Below are positions 1 to 6,432 of a stretch of DNA of 22,258 nucleotides, in pieces; within the stretch, counting starts at the first letter, position 1; each line of letters opens with the position of its first letter. The notes under the pieces are model-generated. The model made no database searches, was not told the origin of the DNA, and saw only the letters and a list, made by a program, of their open reading frames with translations. A program made the translations under genes and the position numbers. The stretch lies in contig CAKRSS010000034.1 in assembly GCA_934401725.1 (NCBI GenBank), positions 1 to 22,258 of the forward strand. Reading direction: 5' to 3'. The stretch is from an uncultured Eubacteriales bacterium (GTDB taxonomy: Bacteria; Bacillota; Clostridia; Oscillospirales; CAG-272).

Positions 1-65
1 AGCCCCCTCGCCGGACTTCCCGGCGCAAAACTTCATTTTTGCAGAGACGTTTTTGCGAAAAATAC

Positions 66-96
66 TTGACAGTACCTCTTACGTTAGTGATCTAAT
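66..96 (+). promoter_or_regulatory. Promoter with 19-bp spacer and central dyad, MerR-type architecture
   Basis: A consensus -35 TTGACA (66-71) is followed by 19 bp and then TCTAAT (91-96), a 5 of 6 match to the -10. The spacer carries a dyad centred on ACGT (CTCTTACGTTAGTG, 10 of 14 positions symmetric). An overlapping inverted repeat, ACGTTAG-TGAT-CTAATGT, covers 81-98. Over-long spacers with a central dyad are the known arrangement for MerR-family activators; that link is inference, as no merR gene is visible. No gene follows: the predicted transcript runs into the hairpin at 111-142. Confidence 0.45.
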
Positions 97-110
97 GTAT
101 TATATATGAA

Positions 111-142
111 AAAGGGACGCATTTCATAGCGTCCTTTCTTTT
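111..142 (+). terminator. Short hairpin with T-rich tail
   Basis: GGACGC (115-120) pairs with GCGTCC (129-134) over the loop ATTTCATA, with flanking A and T runs extending the stem past one bulged G and a CTTTT tail. It would stop plus-strand transcription from the promoter just upstream, giving a product of only about 40 nt. Confidence 0.5.
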
Positions 143-145
143 GGT

Positions 146-197
146 AAAATAAAAACTATCCGAATACCGCTTTTTGATACGGCGGTGTTCGGATAGT
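146..197 (-). terminator. Intrinsic terminator of tRNA-Ala
   Basis: A 16 bp stem (155-170 with 182-197, one G-U pair) lies just past the 3' end of the tRNA. On the minus strand it is followed by a T-rich run, the complement of AAAATAAAA at 146-154. This is a typical Rho-independent terminator. Confidence 0.85.
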
Positions 198-204
198 CCT
201 TTCT

Positions 205-280
205 TGGTGGAGATAACGGGATTCGAACCCGAGACCTCTGCGTTGCGAACGCAGCGCTCTACCAACTGAGCTATATCCCC
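205..280 (-). tRNA. tRNA-Ala (anticodon CGC)
   Basis: The minus strand folds as a 76-nt tRNA with encoded CCA. The acceptor stem GGGGATA/TATCTCC contains the G3-U70 wobble pair that identifies alanine tRNAs. The D stem is GCTC/GAGC, the anticodon stem CTGCG/CGCAG, and the seven-base loop TTCGCAA places CGC at positions 34-36, reading GCG codons. The T loop TTCGAAT is normal. The T stem pairs four bases well, but position 49-65 is a U-U mismatch. It has its own promoter (299-327) and terminator (146-197), so it is probably a single-gene unit. Confidence 0.97.
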
Positions 281-298
281 TCATTCTTGAACGCGTAC

Positions 299-327
299 AT
301 TATATCACAAAAATTATCAACAGGCAA
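299..327 (-). promoter_or_regulatory. Sigma-A promoter of tRNA-Ala
   Basis: On the minus strand TTGCCT (322-327) is separated by 17 bp from TATAAT (299-304). The start of the tRNA lies about 19 nt below the -10, which fits a short 5' leader. Confidence 0.75.
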
Positions 328-414
328 TAGTTTTTTGAAAAAATTCAGAAGAATTTTCTCCAAAACTGCTTTTTCAATCCGGCGGCTGTCGTGCGCGTCA
401 TTTTTGAGGTGATC

Positions 415-444
415 TAAGGCGCGGCGCAATTGCGCCGCGCCTTA
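415..444. terminator. Perfect 30-bp GC-rich palindrome after the ABC ATPase gene
   Basis: TAAGGCGCGGCGCAA and its exact reverse complement abut with no spacer, giving a very stable hairpin with an effective CAATTG tip. It starts 20 nt past the stop of the minus-strand ATPase gene. Neither strand shows a U run after it, so it may act as a 3' end stabiliser or a U-less terminator instead of a classical one. Confidence 0.55.
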
Positions 445-464
445 TGGAGCGGTACTTTGCAAAA

Positions 465-1385
465 TCACACCTGCCCCGCATCCCCGAACACATACAAATA
501 ATAATCCTCCAGAGTCGGCGCGACGGCCACAGCAGACTCTGTCGGTTTCTCGTCTGCGATGATGCGCAGCATCACAACCTGCGGGTTCTGCTCATCACGG
601 GCGATGTTGGTCACGCGGAACCCCGATTGCATTCCGATAACCTCGTCCTCGGTAACCGGCACGTTGAAGACCTTGCCCTCGATCTTTTTGACCAGCTCAT
701 GCGGCGGGGCGTTGTCGATGATGACGCCCTTTTTGAGCATGATGACGTCGCGCGCGATGAACTCGATGTCGGACACAACGTGCGTGGCGATAATGACAAT
801 CTTGTCGAGCGCGATACGCGAAATGTAGTTGCGGATTGCAATGCGCTGCTTGGGATCAAGGCCCGCAGTCGGCTCGTCGAGGATGAGGATGGATGGGTCG
901 CCGAGCACGGCCTGTGCAAGCGCGAGACGCTGCTTCATACCGCCTGAGAGCGCGCCGATACGGCGGCTGGGTACGTCGTCAAGCTCGACGGCGGTGAGAA
1001 TTTCACCGATCCTCGCCGCGATGTAGCGCTTCTTCTCGCGCCCTCGCAGGTGCGCGCCAACGTCCTTGAGCGCCGCCATGTACCACATGAAGCGTTCAAC
1101 TGTGAAATTCGGGTACATTCCGGGGTACTGCGGCATGAAGCCCAGCTTCTCGCGAAAACGGACGCCCATCTTGAGCGTGTTTTCGGGCTCGCTTTCGCCG
1201 TCGGAGAACAAAATCTCGCCCGAATCGGTCTTAAGGTTGTCGGTGATGATGTTCATCAGCGTCGACTTGCCCGAGCCGTTGGGACCGAGCAGGGCATAAA
1301 TGCCGGGCTCGAGGGTGGCTGAGAAGTTGTTAAGCGCGTGGTTTGTGCCGTAGGACTTGTTTATGTTGTTTATTACGAGTTTCAT
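465..1385 (-). CDS. ABC transporter ATP-binding protein
   Basis: This 306-residue protein is a complete ABC ATPase, the energy-supplying subunit of the transporter whose membrane part is encoded just upstream. Visible elements in order are Walker A GPNGSGKST (34-42), Q-loop Q86, signature LSGGMKQR (146-153), Walker B ILILDEP with the catalytic Glu at 171, the D-loop AGLD and switch His 202. The last 80 residues form an extra C-terminal region, as in several ABC-2 ATPases. The start is set by AAGGGGG seven bases before the ATG. It is the last gene of a lipoprotein-permease-ATPase operon, 156 bp after the permease; that gap is AT-rich and could hold a weak secondary promoter. The substrate is unknown. 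Confidence 0.95.
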   Translation of the reverse strand: MKLVINNINKSYGTNHALNNFSATLEPGIYALLGPNGSGKSTLMNIITDNLKTDSGEILFSDGESEPENTLKMGVRFREKLGFMPQYPGMYPNFTVERFMWYMAALKDVGAHLRGREKKRYIAARIGEILTAVELDDVPSRRIGALSGGMKQRLALAQAVLGDPSILILDEPTAGLDPKQRIAIRNYISRIALDKIVIIATHVVSDIEFIARDVIMLKKGVIIDNAPPHELVKKIEGKVFNVPVTEDEVIGMQSGFRVTNIARDEQNPQVVMLRIIADEKPTESAVAVAPTLEDYYLYVFGDAGQV

Positions 1386-1541
1386 TTTTTTCCCCCTTAA
1401 GAGTTGAATTTTTTATATGACGCCTTTGCTTCTCGGTGATTTATGGAGTCACAATAAAACCCTAATATATATAACCGCCAAAACCGCAAAAAAGATTCAC
1501 ATTTTAAAAATTTTTTTATTTTCCCCCTCGGCTATTATCAT

Positions 1542-3959
1542 TCAGCAAAACCTCCTCGCTGCCGCGGCTGTTGTAAGTGCCGTGAGCGCGGCGGAGGCGA
1601 GGGCAAAAATAGCGACGACGTCGAGTCGTCCGCAGGCGGCGATTGAGTCTATGCACAGCGGGGTTCCGGCGAAGTAGCGCAGAAAATCTACACGACGCAT
1701 GACGTAAAGCCCGAAATAGGCAAGCAGAGAAGGGAGCAGCGTCAGCGCGACGGTACAGCTGAGCACCGAGAGCTGCCGTCTTAAAACGCAGGACAGCCCG
1801 CAAACAAGCAACGCCAGCGTAACCGCGGCGCACAGCCTGATGACGTACATAATGACGGTGTATTCAAGTATAGTCATCCCGGTGGCGAAGCCCTCGAACA
1901 GCTCAAGCGACTGAACCGGGGCGCTCTGCGCCGGCATGAAAAAGCGCTTTGAAATTATAAGCGCGTCCGCCGCGTTGAACAGCAACGTCATTGCGGCGGC
2001 GATTATCACGGCGGCGACCAGCTTGGCGGCGAACGTCTGCCTGCGGCCGCGCTTGGTGCTGCGAAGAATCTGCGCGAACCCGCCCGACGACGAGCGACTG
2101 CTGTATTCGTCGGCAAACACGCCGGCGAGCAGCACGACGACGGCGGCAAGCAGCAGGATATCCGCATCCGTGCCGAAGAGCCGGAGCCAGCCGCTGTCGT
2201 AGACAAACCATGCGTCGATGCCGGTCTCGGCCTTGCATTTGTCAATATATTTTGCGTGTTCAGACACGACCTTTATGGCCTCGCTGTGTGACATCGCGTA
2301 GTTGTAGTCCGCGAGATAGGCGCTGTAGGTCGGGTAGTCGATGCGGCCACCCGAGTAGTCGGCGTACATAGTGTCCTGCATGGCCAGCGTCTTTGAGATG
2401 AACTCGCTTTCCTTGGCGATGTATTCGCGCTTTTCATCGGTTATCTCGCCCTCAAGCTCGGTCATGTAGGAACGGTAGATGCGCTCGAAGGAGTCGTCAG
2501 GTGGGACGTTACCGTTGTAGGAAATCACGCACCGCAGGCACAACGCGGCAATCACAACCGCTATCATGCGCGACGCTATGAGCAGCTTATGATTTTCATA
2601 CCCCACAAGCGACAGGCTCCGCTGACGTATGCGCTGCGCGCCACCGTGCGATGTACTTCTGGTGTGCGACGCACTTCTGTCGCGTTTTACACGTTGCACG
2701 AGACGCTGTATTGACAGACGGCTCAACAGTCTGCGCGGGCTACTCGCGGCGCCGCCCTTACGCAGGGCAAACGCTGTCACAGTTCCGGCAGTGCCGAGTA
2801 TAAAAAGCGCGCTGAAGACGCAGAGCAGGAAGGGGACATAGCTGCACGGGTAGGAGAAAAGGCTGAACGTCCGGAACCGCACAAACAGCGGCTGTACCGC
2901 CGCTGCGGCGAAAAAGTTGAGGTTGCGGACGAGGCTGTTCGAGTTTATCTTTACGAGCGAGTACAAAAGGAAATTCACGCCCGCCACGCCGAGCCCGGCG
3001 GCGTAAACATAGAGATACTGCGCGGCGAACGCCGAGATAAACAGTATAACGCCGCAAAACGTCACGAACGTGAGCAGTCTGAACCCGAGCGTGACGACAA
3101 AATACTCGCCGATGGTCAGCAGATATGGGCAATATGTATAGCTTGACAGCGCCTGTATCGCGTTGCCGGGCGACGAGTAACCGAGCACTGCGCCAAAGAC
3201 GGCGAAGGTCGCCCCGGTGAAGAGCAGAACAGTGCCGATTGTGATGAGCGTCATGAGTCCGCATTTGACGAGCGCGGTTGTGACGCGCCCGCGGCGGCTG
3301 GCGCGGAGAACGGGAAGAAAGCCGTTGACTCTCTCCTGCGTGAAAATCACCGAGGCGAACAGAATCAGTGCCATAAATATAAACACATTCACGGTGTCAT
3401 AGCCGAAATAATCGTTCCAACCGCGGATGTATTCAAACTTTATATCGACGTTTTCCCGCACATATTGGTACACCCGGACGCATTCGGCCTGCGAGCGGCA
3501 GGAGTAGCCCCCGGCGGGAACCCCGGCGTACTCGAGCTCGGCGAGGTTGGCCTCGGCGGAACGGATCACCTTCCCTATGTCCGAGGAATACTGTTTTGGG
3601 GCGTCCACGGACAAGAAAAGCATCGCGAACAGCGCGCGGTCGCCGAATTCATCGGTGCCGTATTGATTGACCCACCGCTCGGGGTTGTAATCCTTGCCCT
3701 CGCGCATTGCCTCTATGAAAAGATCGTCCTGCTGGCGGTTGAATTCCAGCATGTCGGCGTAATAGGCGTTCATGGCGTCGGGGTCGGCGGAATATTTTTC
3801 GTAGAATTCAGCTATCTGTGACGTTTCGATGCCGCGCGGGCGGGCCTTCACGGCCGTAAAATACGAAACCACAATATTCCCGGCGACGAGCAGCGCGAGT
3901 ATAAGCCACAGATACCTGACCCCTGTCAGCTTTCTGAATTCATCGGATATTAGCTTCAT
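1542..3959 (-). CDS. Large ABC-2-type permease with internal duplication
   Basis: This 805-residue membrane protein is the transmembrane partner of the neighbouring ATPase. Each half has one N-terminal span, a soluble predicted extracytoplasmic domain, then a cluster of spans: span near 16-36, domain 37-185, spans 190-400; then span near 462-480, domain 481-592, spans 598-800. Equivalent motifs occur after the first late span in both halves: GFLPVLRASRRGR (213-225) and GFAQILRSTKRGR (627-639). An Arg/Ser-rich linker (400-450) joins the halves. The chain therefore looks like two ABC-2 permease halves fused into one polypeptide, so one chain may form the whole channel. GGAGAG precedes the ATG, 24 bp after the lipoprotein stop. 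The family is clear, the substrate is not. Confidence 0.88.
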   Translation of the reverse strand: MKLISDEFRKLTGVRYLWLILALLVAGNIVVSYFTAVKARPRGIETSQIAEFYEKYSADPDAMNAYYADMLEFNRQQDDLFIEAMREGKDYNPERWVNQYGTDEFGDRALFAMLFLSVDAPKQYSSDIGKVIRSAEANLAELEYAGVPAGGYSCRSQAECVRVYQYVRENVDIKFEYIRGWNDYFGYDTVNVFIFMALILFASVIFTQERVNGFLPVLRASRRGRVTTALVKCGLMTLITIGTVLLFTGATFAVFGAVLGYSSPGNAIQALSSYTYCPYLLTIGEYFVVTLGFRLLTFVTFCGVILFISAFAAQYLYVYAAGLGVAGVNFLLYSLVKINSNSLVRNLNFFAAAAVQPLFVRFRTFSLFSYPCSYVPFLLCVFSALFILGTAGTVTAFALRKGGAASSPRRLLSRLSIQRLVQRVKRDRSASHTRSTSHGGAQRIRQRSLSLVGYENHKLLIASRMIAVVIAALCLRCVISYNGNVPPDDSFERIYRSYMTELEGEITDEKREYIAKESEFISKTLAMQDTMYADYSGGRIDYPTYSAYLADYNYAMSHSEAIKVVSEHAKYIDKCKAETGIDAWFVYDSGWLRLFGTDADILLLAAVVVLLAGVFADEYSSRSSSGGFAQILRSTKRGRRQTFAAKLVAAVIIAAAMTLLFNAADALIISKRFFMPAQSAPVQSLELFEGFATGMTILEYTVIMYVIRLCAAVTLALLVCGLSCVLRRQLSVLSCTVALTLLPSLLAYFGLYVMRRVDFLRYFAGTPLCIDSIAACGRLDVVAIFALASAALTALTTAAAARRFC

Positions 3960-3983
3960 GGCTCTCTCCTATCCGAGCGGCAA

Positions 3984-5300
3984 TCAATTGACCGCCAACT
4001 CAATAAAGTTCTGCTCTCCGGTTGCGAGGTCAACGCGCAGGATGGTGTTGACATGCTCGGTGTCGGTTCCTGAATAGCGATGCCGCTCGTATGAAAAGCG
4101 TTCGCCGGTTTTGGGATATGTCCATTTGCGGTATCTTCCGTAGAGGCAGTTGTTTACCACCTCCCAGCTGGATGTAGTGATACAGCCGTCGTCGCTTCTG
4201 AGGTCAAGCAGCTGCTCGGATTTCTCTGTCTCAAAAGAATATTTGTACAATTCGAAATTTGTTATAATCTCCGGCTTGCCGGTTTCGGATGCTGTTCCAA
4301 GCTCAATTTCTTCATCCGAGAAATAGTACAGGCTTTTTTCATTCAGCTTGAAGCTGGAGGCTTTGATACCGAGCGAGCGGCTGTTTGTGCCGTCCATGTT
4401 CATGGCGTAGAGCTCGTGAGTGTCACTGTTGCGCCAGACGATGACTTTCCCGTTTGTGACTGTTTCTTCTCCGAAAACGCTTTCAGCGATTATTTTCTTA
4501 TCCTTGTAGTCGAGGTTCGTTGAATAAAGAGACTTCATATCGCTGAGATACAGTCGTCCATCCACACAGAAAAGATAGCTTAAAGTGCTGGTGCTCTGGC
4601 CGTTTGCCGTATTTGAAGAGTTGTCAAGTATTGTTACCTCGCCGGTGTCGATATTCATTCTTTTCAACATTCTCACATCAGAATCAAGCTCTTCGTTGTA
4701 GTCAACCTCATAATAAAAGCGGTAATTGTCAAAGAAAAGAGCGTGTGATGCCAACTCGCCTGCAAATTTTACGGTTGGTTTTTCTGCCACCTCAAACGCA
4801 TCAACCTGTAGCTTGTTCAGCTCTCCGCTCACTGTGTCGTAGCTTGCAAAGCCCATGAATATTTCGGTTTCACGATTCTGATATGCATATTTATAATTTT
4901 TATTAAAGAAGAGTCTGTCTTTGTAAAAGAACATTGTCATGTGGCCAAACAGCGGGCAGTCCGGCGTTTTGTGGTCACACACCGGATCCTTGCAGACGTA
5001 TGTTAACAAACCGGTTTTGGGGTTATATTTGAAAATATCGGTGTTTCGCATAAGTCTTTTTCCGTTGCCGGTCTCAAAGCTTAGAAAGTAAAAAAAACCG
5101 TCAGAATATTGCAACACATTGCCTGTCACGGCAACATTGTAACTGACAGGATTGTCATCATAGACTATATCAGGTGTTTTTTTATCGGGAGTGGTCTCAT
5201 CGTCAGTATTCGGCGTTGAGGGTGATTTGCAGCCGACGAGCATAAGAAGGGCGAGAATAATGCAGATTGTTGACACAAATATTCTGGAAGTAATAGACAT
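3984..5300 (-). CDS. Secreted lipoprotein, probable repeat/propeller domain, of the ABC operon
   Basis: A predicted 438-residue lipoprotein, first gene of the ABC operon. A hydrophobic signal peptide ends in the lipobox LVGC (Cys24), which Lgt would modify. The mature protein is rich in short beta-like stretches with repeated aromatic/Asp-Gly motifs (DGFFYFLS, KDRLFFNK, NEKSLYYFSD, VNNCLYGRY), suggesting a propeller-like fold similar to other clostridial lipoproteins found beside ABC-2 permeases. Near the N terminus is a CKDPVCDHKTPDCP cluster (Cys103, Cys108, His110, Cys115). The start at 5300 is chosen over a TTG at 5330 because AAGGAG sits seven bases before this ATG. It may sense or bind something outside the cell for the transporter; this is inference. 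Confidence 0.85.
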   Translation of the reverse strand: MSITSRIFVSTICIILALLMLVGCKSPSTPNTDDETTPDKKTPDIVYDDNPVSYNVAVTGNVLQYSDGFFYFLSFETGNGKRLMRNTDIFKYNPKTGLLTYVCKDPVCDHKTPDCPLFGHMTMFFYKDRLFFNKNYKYAYQNRETEIFMGFASYDTVSGELNKLQVDAFEVAEKPTVKFAGELASHALFFDNYRFYYEVDYNEELDSDVRMLKRMNIDTGEVTILDNSSNTANGQSTSTLSYLFCVDGRLYLSDMKSLYSTNLDYKDKKIIAESVFGEETVTNGKVIVWRNSDTHELYAMNMDGTNSRSLGIKASSFKLNEKSLYYFSDEEIELGTASETGKPEIITNFELYKYSFETEKSEQLLDLRSDDGCITTSSWEVVNNCLYGRYRKWTYPKTGERFSYERHRYSGTDTEHVNTILRVDLATGEQNFIELAVN

Positions 5301-5319
5301 GATTGCTCCTTGTAATAAA

Positions 5320-5338
5320 TCCCTCCACAAGGGAGGGA
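5320..5338 (-). promoter_or_regulatory. Hairpin in the 5' leader of the lipoprotein operon
   Basis: TCCCTCC (5320-5326) and GGAGGGA (5332-5338) form a perfect 7 bp stem with a 5-nt loop. It lies inside the predicted leader RNA, about 10 nt upstream of the ribosome binding site, and may stabilise the mRNA or modulate translation. Confidence 0.5.
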
Positions 5339-5364
5339 CATTTAGATTTTATGGGCTCAACTAT

Positions 5365-5393
5365 ATTCTATCAGTTGCTGTTACACTTGTCAA
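5365..5393 (-). promoter_or_regulatory. Sigma-A promoter of the lipoprotein-ABC operon
   Basis: Minus-strand TTGACA (5388-5393), 17 bp, TAGAAT (5365-5370). The predicted start is near 5358, giving a leader of about 58 nt that contains the hairpin at 5320-5338. Confidence 0.85.
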
Positions 5394-5426
5394 CAGAAAA
5401 ACAGCAATATTAACAAAATTGTACAC

Positions 5427-5458
5427 TTGCACAACGAATAAATAGTATTATTGTGCAA
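5427..5458. repeat. Inverted repeat in the divergent intergenic region
   Basis: TTGCACAA (5427-5434) and TTGTGCAA (5451-5458) are exact reverse complements separated by 16 AT-rich bases. They lie 34 bp upstream of the -35 of the ABC operon and about 80 bp from the SDR promoter, a position suited to an activator or repressor site. No cognate regulator is adjacent. Confidence 0.45.
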
Positions 5459-5536
5459 TATCCCTATGAATACAATATCAATTTACTTTGGCTCGTTCAG
5501 CTCAAGAAAAAAGTACAATATTGCCGCGCGAGGGTG

Positions 5537-5565
5537 TAGACTTGCGGCGGAGGTTGTGCTATAAT
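5537..5565 (+). promoter_or_regulatory. Extended -10 promoter of the SDR-recQ pair
   Basis: TGCTATAAT (5557-5565) is a perfect extended -10. TAGACT, 17 bp upstream, is a 4 of 6 match to the -35. The start codon is at 5599. Confidence 0.75.
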
Positions 5566-5598
5566 TGTCTGTGAAGATACATGCAGGAGATTCTACAG

Positions 5599-6432
5599 AT
5601 GGATTACATACTTGTAACAGGCGCGTACGGCGGGATGGGGCAGGCGACCGTCCGTGAGCTGCGGGCGCGCGGGTTCGGCGTCTTTGCGCTTGACCGGCGC
5701 GTGCCCGACGCCGCTGTGTCCGACGCCGGTGTGGTTTCAATCGAAGCGGACGTCACCGACGAGCAGAGCATCCGTCGCGCCGTCGCAAGGGTGCGCGAGG
5801 TGACGGACAGGCTGTACGCCATAGTGCACTTTGCTGGGGTGTACATGCTCGATTCTCTCGTCGAGATGGACAGCGCCAACTTCGAGCGCATATTCCGCAT
5901 CAACGTTTTCGGCGCGTTTTTGGTCAACAAGGCGTTCCTGCCGCTGCTCTCGCGCGGCGGACGCATTGTCATGACGACAAGCGAGCTCGCGCCGCTCGAC
6001 CCGCTTCCTTTCACCGGCATATACGCCGTTACCAAGAGCGCGCTTGACAAATACGCCTACTCGCTGCGCATGGAGCTGCAGCTGCTGGGCATTTACGTGT
6101 CGGTTCTGCGCGCGGGTGCTGTGAAGACGGACATGCTCGGCGCGTCGACAGACGCGCTCGGGCGCTTTTGTGAGCGGACGCAGCTGTACAGCTGCAACGC
6201 CGAGCGGTTCCGGCGCATTGTCGACAGCGTTGAGGACAAGTGCGTTTCGCCTGAGGCGATTGCCGCGCGGATGGCGAGGATAGTCACCGCACGGAGCCCG
6301 CGTTTTGCGTACAGCATCAACCGCAACCCGCTGCTGCGCATGATTAACGTCCTGCCGCAGCGGACGCAGCTGTGGGCGATACGACAGGTACTTAAAACTG
6401 ACGGGGGAGAGAGCAATGCTGACAAAAAATGA
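5599..6432 (+). CDS. Short-chain dehydrogenase/reductase (SDR) family oxidoreductase
   Basis: A 277-residue classical SDR using NAD(H) or NADP(H). The nucleotide-binding glycine motif is VTGAYGGMG near residues 6-14, followed by the structural HFAG segment (normally NAG) and the catalytic YAVTK tyrosine/lysine pair, with a preceding TTS that can supply the catalytic serine. The start at 5599 is preferred over the ATG at 5581 because CAGGAG ends nine bases before it. An extra C-terminal region of about 70 residues is present. The gene overlaps recQ by 17 bp, so the two are co-transcribed. The substrate cannot be told from the sequence. Confidence 0.9.
   Translation: MDYILVTGAYGGMGQATVRELRARGFGVFALDRRVPDAAVSDAGVVSIEADVTDEQSIRRAVARVREVTDRLYAIVHFAGVYMLDSLVEMDSANFERIFRINVFGAFLVNKAFLPLLSRGGRIVMTTSELAPLDPLPFTGIYAVTKSALDKYAYSLRMELQLLGIYVSVLRAGAVKTDMLGASTDALGRFCERTQLYSCNAERFRRIVDSVEDKCVSPEAIAARMARIVTARSPRFAYSINRNPLLRMINVLPQRTQLWAIRQVLKTDGGESNADKK

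Noticed and set aside
1..36. Minus-strand open frame from an ATG at 36 running off the left edge (12 codons).
   Set aside because: No ribosome binding site, too short to judge, and the flanking frames are also open; might be a repeat remnant.
5379..5384. A TGTTAC half-site in the ABC operon promoter resembling the XRE operators.
   Set aside because: The matching GTAACA arm at the three-base spacing is absent, so it is probably chance.
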